Below, piece by piece: positions 26,998-37,161 of a stretch of 64,000 nt of DNA. Below the pieces are notes generated by a model. It was not told where the DNA came from, made no database searches, and saw only the letters and a program-made list of their open reading frames with translations. How positions within the stretch are numbered: the first letter of the stretch is position 1; each line of letters starts with the position of its first letter. The stretch covers positions 3,907,450-3,971,449 of the forward strand of contig JAIZWK010000001.1 in NCBI GenBank assembly GCA_021498095.1, written 5' to 3'. Source of the stretch: Candidatus Harpocratesius repetitus. Its GTDB lineage: Archaea; Asgardarchaeota; Lokiarchaeia; Sigyniarchaeales; Promethearchaeaceae. Position numbers and translations under genes: made by a program.

Positions 26998-27237
26998 TCA
27001 CCAATTAACATATTATAAATGTAATCAATTTTTAATTAATTTAGATTCATATTTCTTAAATATATAACGACTTATCTACACTTATTATTTTAGAGAAATT
27101 TCTTTTATTTAAAGTATACTTTTCTGAAAAAATAAAGCAATTCTTCTTTTTGAAAATTGATAATGATTGGTTTCTGGATCCTTAAAGTAGCTGCTATTGT
27201 TATTAGAAAATATCGAAAGAAAAGTTGGTTGATATAA

Positions 27238-27876
27238 ATGAATCAATGGTATCATATATTCTCGTATTTTTGGTGGGATAATCCAATTGGAATTATTGCA
27301 TCATGTATAATTATTGTGCTGGCAGTATATCTAACATTTTATATAATAATTGAGTTAATTGAATTTGGTTATTGGATCGGAATACAATCGTTCAAAGCAA
27401 TGGGAATTGGCTTATTTATTGTGGGATATACCCTGATATTCATCTTTTTAATACTTCCACTTGATTTAATTTCACCATATAAGTCTGTTTCGGATAGCTT
27501 CTTAATTTACGCAAAAAATATCGAAAAAAATGTTTATCTTTTCTATCCTAAATTAGAAAAAAGAATAAAAAAGACAATAAAGAATCAAAAAGGAGAAAAA
27601 AGACAAAAAACCATTCTTCCATATGATGCTCCAGCAATTTCTCCGAAAACGCGCCGTATTATTGATGAACCTATCAATAATAAATCAGTAAAATCACAAA
27701 TTTCTAATTCAAGAATACCAGAATACAATATACCGAAGTTTTATTGTTCCAAATGTGGAAAACCGTTTACACCTTTAATGATCTCTTTATTAAATAAAAA
27801 AAATGAAACATTCTGTGAAATTTGTGGCCAAAAATATAAGGAAAGAAATAATATCCCTGTTCCCATTGCAAAATAA
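27238..27876 (+). CDS. Membrane protein with C-terminal zinc ribbon
   Basis: 212 residues. Two or three membrane helices lie in residues 15-80, then a basic linker, then a zinc ribbon near the C-terminus: CSKCG and CEICG, 31 residues apart. No family recognised. The fusion of a membrane anchor and a soluble ribbon suggests a role in recruiting partners to the membrane. Confidence 0.6.
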   Translation: MNQWYHIFSYFWWDNPIGIIASCIIIVLAVYLTFYIIIELIEFGYWIGIQSFKAMGIGLFIVGYTLIFIFLILPLDLISPYKSVSDSFLIYAKNIEKNVYLFYPKLEKRIKKTIKNQKGEKRQKTILPYDAPAISPKTRRIIDEPINNKSVKSQISNSRIPEYNIPKFYCSKCGKPFTPLMISLLNKKNETFCEICGQKYKERNNIPVPIAK

Positions 27877-27919
27877 CAATTATTACAAATTTAGAATAAT
27901 CAATATTAACAGAACAGAG

Positions 27920-27929
27920 ATATTTAAAT
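27920..27929 (+). promoter_or_regulatory. TATA box of the VTT/DedA-like gene
   Basis: ATATTTAAAT, centred about 28 nt before the ATG at 27952, the spacing of an archaeal TATA box to the transcription start. There is no Shine-Dalgarno, so the mRNA is probably leaderless. Confidence 0.5.
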
Positions 27930-27951
27930 TCAATTTTTCTAATGATAATGT

Positions 27952-28770
27952 ATGCACATTGGAACATATGAATTGAAAAAAATTGATTGGTTTCTTATTG
28001 TTTTTTTACTTATTTTAATAGTATTAACACCAATTATCTTAACTAATCCAGATTTTGCAAAGAATTTTGATATATCTGTTTGGTTTGGTTCAGAAAGCTA
28101 TGCACAATTAAATTATTGGGCAGCAATTGGATTTCTTATTTTGGTTAGCTTTTTAGGTGCATTAATTCCAATCCCAATTCCATATATTATACCTGCAGCT
28201 CTTTTTGCCAGTGCTTATTTTAATTCTGATTCAATTTCCTATCCATATTTGAAAATAATTGGAATCATTTTCTTAGCTGCGTTAGGAAATAGTATTGGAG
28301 ATTTCTTAGATTATATTATTGGAAATGGTGCAGGTCACGTAATGGAAAAAGATCAACCAGATTTAACAGATAAGTGGAGTCAAAGAATACTTAAGAAACC
28401 AAAAGCAATTCCTGGAATAATTGTAGCATTTGGTTTAACGCCTTTACCAGATTCTTTATTATTAGTGCCTTTAGGGTTAGTTAAATATCCAATAAAAAAA
28501 ACATTATTTTGGATGTATGTTGGAAAAGTAGGTATGTTTTTATTGGTTGTTATGGCAGGAATCCTTGGAATCGAACCAATTTTGAATTTGTTAGGTGAAG
28601 GTGGAGGAGATTCTGGCAGTATTGCAGGAATTATTTTGCTCTATTTAATGTGGTTGATCGTTGCTCTAATGGCGAAATGGGATTCTATTTTCAAAAAGAA
28701 TAAAAAGAGAGAAAATGAAGTAGAAAATGAAGTAGAAAATGAAAACCTAATGAAAGTAGAACAAAAATAA
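27952..28770 (+). CDS. VTT/DedA-like (SNARE-associated) membrane protein
   Basis: 272 residues with about six membrane segments. A G-x4-GDFLDYIIG stretch and the FGLTPLPDSLLLVPLGL segment match the VTT/SNARE-associated Golgi protein family (DedA, TMEM41/VMP1), whose members move lipids across membranes. The C-terminal tail has a short repeat of NEVE coding units. The assignment rests on these two motifs. There is no visible operon partner. Confidence 0.6.
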   Translation: MHIGTYELKKIDWFLIVFLLILIVLTPIILTNPDFAKNFDISVWFGSESYAQLNYWAAIGFLILVSFLGALIPIPIPYIIPAALFASAYFNSDSISYPYLKIIGIIFLAALGNSIGDFLDYIIGNGAGHVMEKDQPDLTDKWSQRILKKPKAIPGIIVAFGLTPLPDSLLLVPLGLVKYPIKKTLFWMYVGKVGMFLLVVMAGILGIEPILNLLGEGGGDSGSIAGIILLYLMWLIVALMAKWDSIFKKNKKRENEVENEVENENLMKVEQK

Positions 28771-28909
28771 GAAAAACAAGATAAAGAAGAATTAAATTAA
28801 TAAGAAGAGTAAAAATATCAAAAAGAACATAAATATAGTAATTCTTCTTTATTTTTATCATGAAATTTTTAAAAATACTTAAGCAAAATGAGAAATTTTA
28901 AGCATTTTT

Positions 28910-30049
28910 TCATTTTTCTTTTCCATTTTGATATTCTTTAACAAAATTTCTAAATGCACTTAAAGCTTCAGGCAGATTTTTTCTTCCAAATCCAAGTCGA
29001 AAATGGGAATCACCATATTCATATAATGTACTTGGTAATAATAAAATTCCTGCTTCATCCACTACTTTTTTACAAAAATTTTCGGAGGAAATATCATTCT
29101 TGAGTTTTACTAAAGTGATAGAGCCAGCGCGAGGTTTTTTCCATTCAAAAAGATCTTTATAATCCATAAAGAATTCATCTAAATATTTCAGATTTTTTTT
29201 TATTATTTCTAAATTACGATGAACTAAATGTTTTCTATGTCTTAATGCAAGAATGGCTAAAAATTCGCTTGGAGCACTATTACAAATAGTAGTATAGTCT
29301 TTAAATGCACTCATTTTCCTTAAAAGTTCCGCATTCTTTGTGGCAATCCATCCAATTCTCAATCCAGCCAATCCGAAAGCTTTAGATAAAACACCTAATG
29401 AAATTGCATTCTCATATAGATCACATGCAGGAGGAAGTCTAAAACTTGGTGAGTATTCTAAAAGTCGGTAAACTTCATCTGAAAATAGATAGATTTTCCG
29501 TTTTTTAGCAATATCAATTATTGATTGAAAATCATCTTTTGATATTAAGGATCCAGTTGGATTATGTGGTTGATTGATAATTATTAATTTTGTATTCACT
29601 TGAAGGAGATCTTTCATAGTTTCAATATTAAACTGCCATTCGGTATCTGTTTCTTCTACAATCCATTTGCTAACATTGCATCCAATGGAATTTGCAATTT
29701 CAAACAAAGATTGATAAGCAGGATACTGCACGATAATATGATCATCTGGATTCAATAACACATTTAGAAAGACAAAAATTCCTTCCTCAGCACCAGAAAA
29801 GCATAAAATTTGCTCAGATGAAATAGAAGAATACAATTTCGCAATTTCTGCGCGAAGTTGGGGATTTCCTTCTGATTCAGTATATCCTAACCAGAGATCT
29901 TGTAATTTTTCTAAAGATTCTTTATAATTACCCAAAATTAAAAGATCTCTGATGCTTATTGATTCACAATCGCTGGAACTTAAAAGATAGGGTGCTTTAA
30001 ATTCATATCGATTGAAATATCTTTCTAACAAGAAATCAGAAATTTTCAT
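28910..30049 (-). CDS. PLP-dependent aminotransferase, class I/II
   Basis: 379 residues. The cofactor-binding lysine is in SLGVLSKAFGLAGLRIGW, near residue 224. NQPHNPTG and FSDEVYRLLE are the Asn and Asp positions that hold PLP. It belongs to the fold type I aspartate-aminotransferase superfamily. The substrate is not determinable; similar archaeal enzymes act on aromatic, branched-chain or histidinol-phosphate substrates. Confidence 0.85.
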   Translation of the reverse strand: MKISDFLLERYFNRYEFKAPYLLSSSDCESISIRDLLILGNYKESLEKLQDLWLGYTESEGNPQLRAEIAKLYSSISSEQILCFSGAEEGIFVFLNVLLNPDDHIIVQYPAYQSLFEIANSIGCNVSKWIVEETDTEWQFNIETMKDLLQVNTKLIIINQPHNPTGSLISKDDFQSIIDIAKKRKIYLFSDEVYRLLEYSPSFRLPPACDLYENAISLGVLSKAFGLAGLRIGWIATKNAELLRKMSAFKDYTTICNSAPSEFLAILALRHRKHLVHRNLEIIKKNLKYLDEFFMDYKDLFEWKKPRAGSITLVKLKNDISSENFCKKVVDEAGILLLPSTLYEYGDSHFRLGFGRKNLPEALSAFRNFVKEYQNGKEK

Positions 30050-30222
30050 AGCTTATCCTTTCCATTGTCATGAAATCTTGATCGCTCTTATACTCTTATA
30101 AAATGTGATCAATTAATCAAGTAATCTGGTTATAAAGAGTGAAAAGCTTTCAATAAAATCAAAAAACTGGCAACCAGATGGCTTTTAATTTCCTATTATC
30201 TAATTAAGGAAACGGGAGAAAA

Positions 30223-31959
30223 ATGTCCATTACTATTGAACAAACATCTACTTTTACTTCTGTTGGGATTGTCATTTCGCAAGTGGATGGAAATTCCCCA
30301 TCAGTTCATCATTTTGCTTTTTTAACTTCGATCTCACCAAATCATTATGAAACGGTTGTGCATCAAGGACAATACTGTATTGTAGATACATATCTTGGTA
30401 ATGTGGTCGGAATTATTGAGCAAATTCATATATTAAATAGTTATTTTCATGATTTTCAAACTGTAAAAAATTTCAATTTAGCCAAACTAAACTTAAAGCA
30501 TTATTTCCCCAGTGATGAATGGGAAATTCAAATTGTTGAAGTAAAAGTGCTTGGATATATACCTACAGGAAAAAGGGTTCAAGAAATACATAATCCATTG
30601 GAATTTCGAAATATACAGCCAGCAGGATTCCCGGTTAAACCAGGAAATGAAGTTTATTTACTAAAAAATGAGTATCTTCAATCTTTTTTGGGTTTTGATT
30701 CTTCTGGATTGAATATAGGTACGCTTCAAAACTACTCAATGAATGTTTCGCTCAATTTGAATAAACTTTTTAATAAGCATGTTGCAATCTTGGCTCAAAG
30801 TGGTGCTGGGAAATCTTATTTAGTTTCAATAATGCTGGAAGAATTACTTCTTCGCCCTTTTGATGTTGGAACTCCAGGATTAATTATAATCGATTTACAT
30901 GGAGAATATCGGTTTCTAAAACAAAAACTGGAAAATAATGGAAAATTTCAATCAAAGATTGAACAAATCCAATCAAAAATCCAAATTATCAATGCCTCCT
31001 TTATGCAGATAGGAATTGAAGATATGAACGCTTATGATTTTAAAAAATACCAACCAAATATCTCATTACCTCAAATCCGAGAATTACGTCGAATTTTAAA
31101 AGATAGAAAAAACAATAATCCATTATCAAATCTTAATTCTCTTTGTGAAAGAATTCAATCAGATCATAATATAAACCCTAAAGTTCAAGAAACTCTTATT
31201 GGTTGGTTGGAAGATTTGTCACTTTTAAATATCTTCGCACAAACAACATCTCCATCAATCTTTGACTTGGTTCAACCAGGAAAACTAACAATTCTTGATT
31301 TTTCTTCGATTCTTTCCATGAGAAAAAAGCAAATCTTAGTTGATTTCTTTTCGAATCAATTCTTTTCCTATCGACGATCGAAAAAGATTGCTCCATTTAT
31401 TTTATTTTTAGAAGAAGCACATAACTTTCTTCCTGAGTCGGGAGGTAAATATGCAATTGCTAAACAAATTTTCGAAACATTAGCGCGTGAAGGTAGGAAA
31501 TTCTTTGCCCAGTTGGTTCTCATTTCTCAACGCCCTGTGAGATTAAGTACAACAGCACTTTCACAATGTAACACTCATATTATCATGAGAATTACTAATC
31601 CTTATGACCTTAACCATATTAAAAGTTCAACTGAAGCATTAACAAGCGAATCTATAAAAGTAATTTCAAGTTTACCTACTGGAAATGCAGTAATTCTCGG
31701 TGGTGCAACAAATTACCCTGTTTTTTTTAAAGTTCGTCTTAGATTACTCTCACGAGCTTACAGTGAAACGACTTTGGAAAGTGAATCTTTTGCTTATATG
31801 CCGAATATAAATAGAAATGAAAAAAAAAACAATAAAAGCGATAAATTATACAAAACGGAAAAATTAGTGGAACAATTAAATGAAATTGATGAAAAACCTG
31901 AACAATTAAAAGGAGACAATCAATTTGAAGCACTTGATCTTTATATTGATGAAATTTAA
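30223..31959 (+). CDS. herA: HerA-type DNA translocase ATPase
   Basis: 578 residues. The N-terminal HAS-barrel-like part is followed by the ATPase with Walker A AQSGAGKSY near residue 191 and Walker B FILFLEEAHNF near residue 392. SQRPVRLSTTALSQCNTHII is the sensor/arginine region of the HerA-FtsK group. HerA hexamers pump DNA and work with NurA nuclease and Mre11-Rad50 in end resection. No nurA, mre11 or rad50 is in this window. The C-terminal 80 residues are charged and low in complexity. Confidence 0.85.
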   Translation: MSITIEQTSTFTSVGIVISQVDGNSPSVHHFAFLTSISPNHYETVVHQGQYCIVDTYLGNVVGIIEQIHILNSYFHDFQTVKNFNLAKLNLKHYFPSDEWEIQIVEVKVLGYIPTGKRVQEIHNPLEFRNIQPAGFPVKPGNEVYLLKNEYLQSFLGFDSSGLNIGTLQNYSMNVSLNLNKLFNKHVAILAQSGAGKSYLVSIMLEELLLRPFDVGTPGLIIIDLHGEYRFLKQKLENNGKFQSKIEQIQSKIQIINASFMQIGIEDMNAYDFKKYQPNISLPQIRELRRILKDRKNNNPLSNLNSLCERIQSDHNINPKVQETLIGWLEDLSLLNIFAQTTSPSIFDLVQPGKLTILDFSSILSMRKKQILVDFFSNQFFSYRRSKKIAPFILFLEEAHNFLPESGGKYAIAKQIFETLAREGRKFFAQLVLISQRPVRLSTTALSQCNTHIIMRITNPYDLNHIKSSTEALTSESIKVISSLPTGNAVILGGATNYPVFFKVRLRLLSRAYSETTLESESFAYMPNINRNEKKNNKSDKLYKTEKLVEQLNEIDEKPEQLKGDNQFEALDLYIDEI

Positions 31960-32217
31960 ATTTAGTATCATTAAATAATAAAATTTTTTTCAATTGTTTT
32001 TTCCTTATGAGGTTCTAGCAACTTCTTTATTTTTGACAGAATTTCCATTTTAATCTTTCATTTTCCGACAATAACCAAACTTATCCAAGAATTATTTCAG
32101 TCGGCAAAAATAAACTTTAGAAAATATAATTATGGGTAGGTTTTTGACTATTTTTAATCAAATTTTAGTAGGATTTGATAAAAAAAGTTCTAAATTTTTG
32201 ATCGACAAATTTCAAAT

Positions 32218-32502
32218 CTAATGAGTAAATTTCCTGATCTCTTGAAGTATTGATTGACTGAAATTCCCTCTAGGGTTTATTTCAACTTTTGAGACCTCTT
32301 TTTTTATTGCAATCACAAAGATAAATGATCGAACTTCAAGTTTGAAGAGAAATTCATCCAAATCAGCTTTTGTAAAATCTTGATATTTATTTCCTAACTG
32401 TCGAAGTAGATCTGAAGTTAAAATTTCACCACGATTTTTTATCAAAATAGAGATTATTTCATTTTCAATTGGAACTGAATTCCATTTTTTTAGTTTTGCC
32501 AT
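32218..32502 (-). CDS. Small winged-helix-like protein
   Basis: 94 residues, no firm family. Helix pattern: ENEIISILIKNRGEILTSDLLRQLGNK, then a helix and a strand pair (RSFIFVIAI-K). This suits a winged-helix fold. It lies alone between HerA and CDC48, transcribed opposite to HerA. Confidence 0.45.
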   Translation of the reverse strand: MAKLKKWNSVPIENEIISILIKNRGEILTSDLLRQLGNKYQDFTKADLDEFLFKLEVRSFIFVIAIKKEVSKVEINPRGNFSQSILQEIRKFTH

Positions 32503-32695
32503 TGTTTATCATTTGTATTCAGTTGTATTCATAATTGATGCCATGGACAATATAATTTATAATATATCGATTAATTTGGAGTAAAAATTGCTTTTTAGTA
32601 AGTTAATTCCAAAAAAGGCATCAAAAAAATCATGTATTAACTAATAAAATGATAAAGAATGAAAATTAAAAAATTTTACGTTCAAGATTTTACTT

Positions 32696-34951
32696 TTAAG
32701 TGTAAAGATCTGTTCCCCGATGACTAGCAGAAGAACCAATTTTGCGACTCTTAATTGATTCTTCAAATTTTTCATAAGACTCACAAACTTCCTTAGTTGC
32801 ACTGGGACGCATTTCTTCCAAAGCCTTATCAAAATGCTGTGGTTTAATTTTGTCAGCTCGAATATCTTCCCGTAAAGCCCTAATCGCAGCTTCTCGGCAA
32901 AGTGACTCTATATCTGCTCCAGAAAAAAATTCAGTTTTTCGAGCAAGTTCTTCTAAATTAACTGATTTGGATAAAGGCATGGATTTGGTAAAAATTCTTA
33001 AAATTTCGATTCGATCTTGATAATTTGGAGGTGGGACATAAGACAACCGATCAATGCGCCCAGGTCGAATGAGTGCAGGATCCATAATATCTGGTCGATT
33101 TGTCGCTGCAATCATTATTATATCGTGAGATTGAGAAATTCCATCTAATTCTGTGAGAAGTTGAGAAATAACACGCTCAGTTACTCCTGCATCTGAACCA
33201 CCTGATCCCCTTCTTGGAGCAATAGAATCTAATTCATCAAAAAATATAATACATGGCGCGGCCAATTTTGCCTTCCTAAATACTTCACGCACTGCTTTTT
33301 CGCTTTCTCCTACCCATTTAGAGATCAGCTCAGGACCTTTTATGGAAATAAAATTTGCTTCAGATTCAGTAGCAACAGCACGCGCTAATAAAGTTTTACC
33401 ACAACCAGGAGGTCCATATAATAGAACACCAGAAGGAGGTGCAACACCCATTCTTTCATATGCTTTTGGATTTTTAATTGGCCACTCTACAGATTCAATT
33501 AATTGTTGTTTAGTATATTCTAAACCACCAACATCATTCCAATGAACACTTGGGATTTCAACAAAAACTTCTCGAATTCCAGAAGGAATAATTTCTTTAA
33601 AAGCATGCTCAAAATCAATGCTTTTTACAAACATTTTTTCGAGTAATTCTGGATCAATTTCTTCTACATCAACATTAATTTCTGGAAGATAACGACGTAA
33701 TGCAAACATCCCTGTTTCACGTACTAAACTTGCAATATCTGCACCAACATAACCATGCGTAATTCGAGCAATTTCATGTAACCGAACATCTTCATCCAAT
33801 GGCATTTTTCTTGTGTGAATCTGAAGGATCTCCAATCGTCCTTTTTCCCCTGGAACCTTTATTTCTAATTCTCTATCAAATCGACCAGGTCGCCGTAAAG
33901 CAGGATCGACAGCATTTGGTCGATTAGTTGCACCTATAATAATAACGCGCCCGCGTGTTTCCAAACCATCCATTAATGCTAATAACTGAGCAACTACCCT
34001 TCGTTCTACTTCACCAGTAACATTTTCTCGTTTTGGTGCAATGGCATCAATCTCGTCTATAAAAATAATACTTGGCGATTTTTCCTCTGCTTCTTTGAAT
34101 AATCCGCGCAATTTTTTTTCAGATTCACCATAAAACTTGCTCATAATTTCTGGACCATTTATGGAAATAAAGTGAGCTTGACTTTCGTTCGCTACTGCTT
34201 TTGCTAATAAAGTCTTACCACATCCAGGAGGACCACGTAAAAGAACACCTTTGGGAGGATCAATACCTAGACGATTGAACAATTCAGGATGTTTTAGTGG
34301 AAGTTCAACCATTTCCCTTACTTGCTGAATTTCCCGATCAAGACCACCTATATCTTCATAAGTAATATAAGGAATTCCAGGTGAAATTTCATCAATTGTA
34401 GTTTCATTAATAGAAAGTGTAGTAGATTGTTTCACTAAACAAATTCCAGCTGGTTTAATGGATATAATCCGGAAAACAATTTCTTTTGTCATACCAATAT
34501 TAATATAAATAAGATCTCCTTTTGCAACAGGAAAATTTAAGAGTTTTCGTTTTACAAAACTTTCAAATCGGGTATTAGGTTTGATTTTTAAAGAAATTGG
34601 AGCCAATACAACAGATTTTGCATGAATTTCATCAACTTTAGAGATATAAACGTAATCATCTATTCCTACATTAGCATTGTTACGAACTCTACTATCAATT
34701 CGAACTATCTCTAATCCTTGATCTTGTGGGTATGCAGGCCATGCAATTGCAGCTGTTATTTGTTCATCTCCGCGAATTTGAATAATATCTCCAGTATTCA
34801 CATTTAATTCTTTCATAGTTTTAGAATCTAATCGAATAATAGAACGACCAATATCACGTTTTCTTGCTTCTTGAACTTTTAGTTTTAATTCCTTATTACT
34901 GAAATTATTTCCACTAGAGTCCTCATTCATGCTCATTTTTTTTCTACTCAT
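32696..34951 (-). CDS. cdc48: CDC48/VAT-type AAA+ ATPase
   Basis: About 751 residues (ATG 34951; ATG 34936 is also possible, and the longest frame adds 13 residues). An N-domain of double-psi barrel type is followed by two AAA modules: D1 with [13 protein letters not shown] and D2 with [13 protein letters not shown], each with a DEIDA/DELDS Walker B and sensor arginines. The family unfolds ubiquitin-like or misfolded proteins and feeds proteasomes. The last 20 residues do not end in the HbYX motif; they end in DLYT. The gene is monocistronic, with FEN1 upstream on the same strand. Confidence 0.9.
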   Translation of the reverse strand: MSRKKMSMNEDSSGNNFSNKELKLKVQEARKRDIGRSIIRLDSKTMKELNVNTGDIIQIRGDEQITAAIAWPAYPQDQGLEIVRIDSRVRNNANVGIDDYVYISKVDEIHAKSVVLAPISLKIKPNTRFESFVKRKLLNFPVAKGDLIYINIGMTKEIVFRIISIKPAGICLVKQSTTLSINETTIDEISPGIPYITYEDIGGLDREIQQVREMVELPLKHPELFNRLGIDPPKGVLLRGPPGCGKTLLAKAVANESQAHFISINGPEIMSKFYGESEKKLRGLFKEAEEKSPSIIFIDEIDAIAPKRENVTGEVERRVVAQLLALMDGLETRGRVIIIGATNRPNAVDPALRRPGRFDRELEIKVPGEKGRLEILQIHTRKMPLDEDVRLHEIARITHGYVGADIASLVRETGMFALRRYLPEINVDVEEIDPELLEKMFVKSIDFEHAFKEIIPSGIREVFVEIPSVHWNDVGGLEYTKQQLIESVEWPIKNPKAYERMGVAPPSGVLLYGPPGCGKTLLARAVATESEANFISIKGPELISKWVGESEKAVREVFRKAKLAAPCIIFFDELDSIAPRRGSGGSDAGVTERVISQLLTELDGISQSHDIIMIAATNRPDIMDPALIRPGRIDRLSYVPPPNYQDRIEILRIFTKSMPLSKSVNLEELARKTEFFSGADIESLCREAAIRALREDIRADKIKPQHFDKALEEMRPSATKEVCESYEKFEESIKSRKIGSSASHRGTDLYT

Positions 34952-35054
34952 TCTTTTAAATGATACCCATCGTAAAAAAATTCTGATCAAGCCATATATT
35001 GAATGTATTTTTTAAAGAATTTCTTGATGGCTCTAAAATACAATTAAAAAAATA

Positions 35055-36104
35055 TTATAAAAAATCAGAAAGAGTTTTTTGGCGAGCAGAACCTCGTTTT
35101 TTCAATCGACTTAAACCAGTTTCGACTCTTTCACTATTGAAATTGTGTTTTTCAATAAGTATTTCTCTAATTTTATCAAAATTAGGTGTTTTCCATTTTA
35201 AAGAAGATATATTTTTATTAATGACAGGATTTAAAAAAATATTTTTTACTGCTTGAACCGTTTCTGAACTTAAAAGACCAGAGATTTTTTGTTTCCTGAT
35301 TTCAATATCCTTTTCAAGCATTATATCCAAAGAACCATACTGCTGAACTAATTTATAGGCAGTTTTTATTCCGACACCTTTAATCCCTGGGAAAAAATCT
35401 ACACCAACTAAAATCCCAATATCAATTAATTGCTCCCTGCTAAGATTATTAGAAAACAAAATTTTTTCCAAGCTTAACCATTCAATATCTACAGTAACTA
35501 CAGTAGAACGAATTTTCCTGGTTCGATTCATTGATAAATTCCTAACAACCTTCTTTGCTCCAAATAAAAATGAATCATAGTCTTGTGATCCGACAGCCCA
35601 TGCTTGATTTGTGGAGACCAAGTAGGCTGCTTGAGATTCACCATCTTGTGCTGCCTCTACAATAGGAATACCCAATGCTGAAAGAAATTCTTTACTTTCT
35701 TGTATCATTGCCCCCGTTAATTTAGAAGAACCTTGTGCATATTTAGCTGCATCTTCAGTTTCACCTAGATCTCGAGCTTCCTCAAATTTCTTTCTTGCTT
35801 CGTTTCTAATTTCTCGTCTTCTTTGAATTTCAGCTTGTTTAAATGGATTTGGTGGACCATCAAATACGTAGATAGGACGAATATCATGCTCAATTAGATT
35901 AAGTGAACGATAAAATAAACCTGAAAGATGAGAAGTGACATTTCCTTGGAAATCTTTTAAAGGTGTGCCATCTCTACCACGAATAATTGCCAAAAATTGA
36001 TAAAGTGTGTTGAATGCATCAATAGCAATGCGTTTTCCTACTAAATCTTCAAATTTAATAATTTTCTTAACATCCTTGACCAGAGGACCTAAATCGACAC
36101 CCAT
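35055..36104 (-). CDS. fen: Flap endonuclease 1
   Basis: 349 residues. The N- and I-domains of FEN1 are complete: MGVDL at the N-terminus (the alpha amine is used by the enzyme), Asp in IDAFN, FDGPP, DGESQAA, SQDYD and VDFFPG supply the two-metal active site. The C-terminus QKTLSDFL is a PCNA-interacting PIP box (Q-x-x-L-x-x-F-L). It removes 5' flaps in Okazaki fragment maturation and base-excision repair. Full length and typical for archaea. Confidence 0.92.
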   Translation of the reverse strand: MGVDLGPLVKDVKKIIKFEDLVGKRIAIDAFNTLYQFLAIIRGRDGTPLKDFQGNVTSHLSGLFYRSLNLIEHDIRPIYVFDGPPNPFKQAEIQRRREIRNEARKKFEEARDLGETEDAAKYAQGSSKLTGAMIQESKEFLSALGIPIVEAAQDGESQAAYLVSTNQAWAVGSQDYDSFLFGAKKVVRNLSMNRTRKIRSTVVTVDIEWLSLEKILFSNNLSREQLIDIGILVGVDFFPGIKGVGIKTAYKLVQQYGSLDIMLEKDIEIRKQKISGLLSSETVQAVKNIFLNPVINKNISSLKWKTPNFDKIREILIEKHNFNSERVETGLSRLKKRGSARQKTLSDFL

Positions 36105-36571
36105 ATGTTTTTATTCTCCTTATTATTAGGTGAGTATGTAATGCTTTATCGATAATATCTTTAAAATAATCTATTTAATATTATGTTATTTCTTAAAGCA
36201 CCTTAAAATTTAAAATAATTTTTCAAAATATTTCCATCAATAATTGAGGGTATTTTAAATTTTAAAGATTCGAAGTTTTTCATTCCTTCATCTTAATTCT
36301 CCCGGCTCAAATCTAAAATATCCTTTCTTATTTTTTGTCGATTTTACCAAGGTGCCAAATTCAAGATAGGTAAATCAAGAATTATAATAAAATAGACATT
36401 AGATTGAAGAATTTATAAACAGGATGGTAAATTTTTAACAAATTCTTTGAAAAAATCGAGTTCGACAAAAAAAGAATTGCTATATTTCAGATATAAGTCG
36501 GATATATATGAATGATATTCAAAAAAGCGTTTAAATTAAAAAAGATAAAATATCCTCAATTGTTATAGATA
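36105..36571. other. Intergenic region upstream of FEN1 with a long inverted repeat
   Basis: 467 bp between the Nob1 stop and the FEN1 start, both on the minus strand. No gene is convincing; the longest minus-strand frame is a 26-codon micro-ORF near 36210-36290. It includes a perfect 15-bp inverted repeat (see the repeat entry) and would hold the FEN1 promoter. AAGGAG lies just upstream of the FEN1 ATG. Confidence 0.4.
36203..36265. repeat. 15-bp inverted repeat with 33-nt spacer
   Basis: TTAAAATTTAAAATA at 36203-36217 and its exact complement TATTTTAAATTTTAA at 36251-36265. An RNA hairpin with a 33-nt loop is possible. The arms are pure A/T, so stability is modest. Confidence 0.5.
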
Positions 36572-37114
36572 TTATTTTCGTTTTCTTTTTCCTTTTCTTT
36601 TTCGTCGGCGCTTTAATTTACCTCCACAAACAGGACAGATAGATTTCAACTTATTAGGGGGAAATCTTCGAAAACAGTTTGGACAATAGATTTCCCAGAC
36701 AATTCTTTCTTTAATTCCCATTTGATGAAGCGGTTGAAATGTAATTCCTATAAATGAAGCAGTATTCTGAATGGAATAATCATCAGATAGTAAAATTACT
36801 GAAGCATTCGGTGAGAAATTTATAATATCATAAGCAAGACTTAAAATTGATATATCAGGATCAGATAACGCACCAATATCACCGCTCAATTTCGCTTGTT
36901 CTTTAATAAATTCAATTGAAGATAGAGTAGGAGATTGGACATATATTCTCTCTTGAAGAAAAGCAACAGAGATAATTTGGGAAGAATTTCTATTTTTTTT
37001 GGCTTCTTCTATAATTTCTGGCGTTGTAATAAACTCTATTTCAGAATCTTCGGCTGTTATATTGATATTCAATCCTGATGAAAAAGCGGTATTATCTAAG
37101 ATATAGTAAATCAT
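36572..37114 (-). CDS. nob1: Nob1-type PIN-domain rRNA endonuclease
   Basis: 180 residues from ATG 37114. A PIN domain (ILDNTAF with the first Asp at residue 7, GDIGALSDPDISILSLA, LLSDDYS) precedes a zinc ribbon (CPNC and CPVC) and a very basic tail of Lys/Arg repeats. This is the order of Nob1, which cuts the 3' end of small-subunit rRNA during ribosome maturation. The longest frame adds 13 residues from TTG 37153. The gene follows the NAD kinase directly. Confidence 0.85.
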   Translation of the reverse strand: MIYYILDNTAFSSGLNINITAEDSEIEFITTPEIIEEAKKNRNSSQIISVAFLQERIYVQSPTLSSIEFIKEQAKLSGDIGALSDPDISILSLAYDIINFSPNASVILLSDDYSIQNTASFIGITFQPLHQMGIKERIVWEIYCPNCFRRFPPNKLKSICPVCGGKLKRRRKRKGKRKRK

Positions 37115-37161
37115 TGTGATAATCAATGTAATAGTTAATAATCTTGATGACAAAGTGATTT

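Noticed and set aside
28700..28745. Short tandem repeat GAAGTAGAAAAT
   Set aside because: Only two copies; a small slip in a charged protein tail.
36295..36330. tRNA T-arm-like GGCTCAAATC
   Set aside because: No matching acceptor stem or anticodon arm around it.
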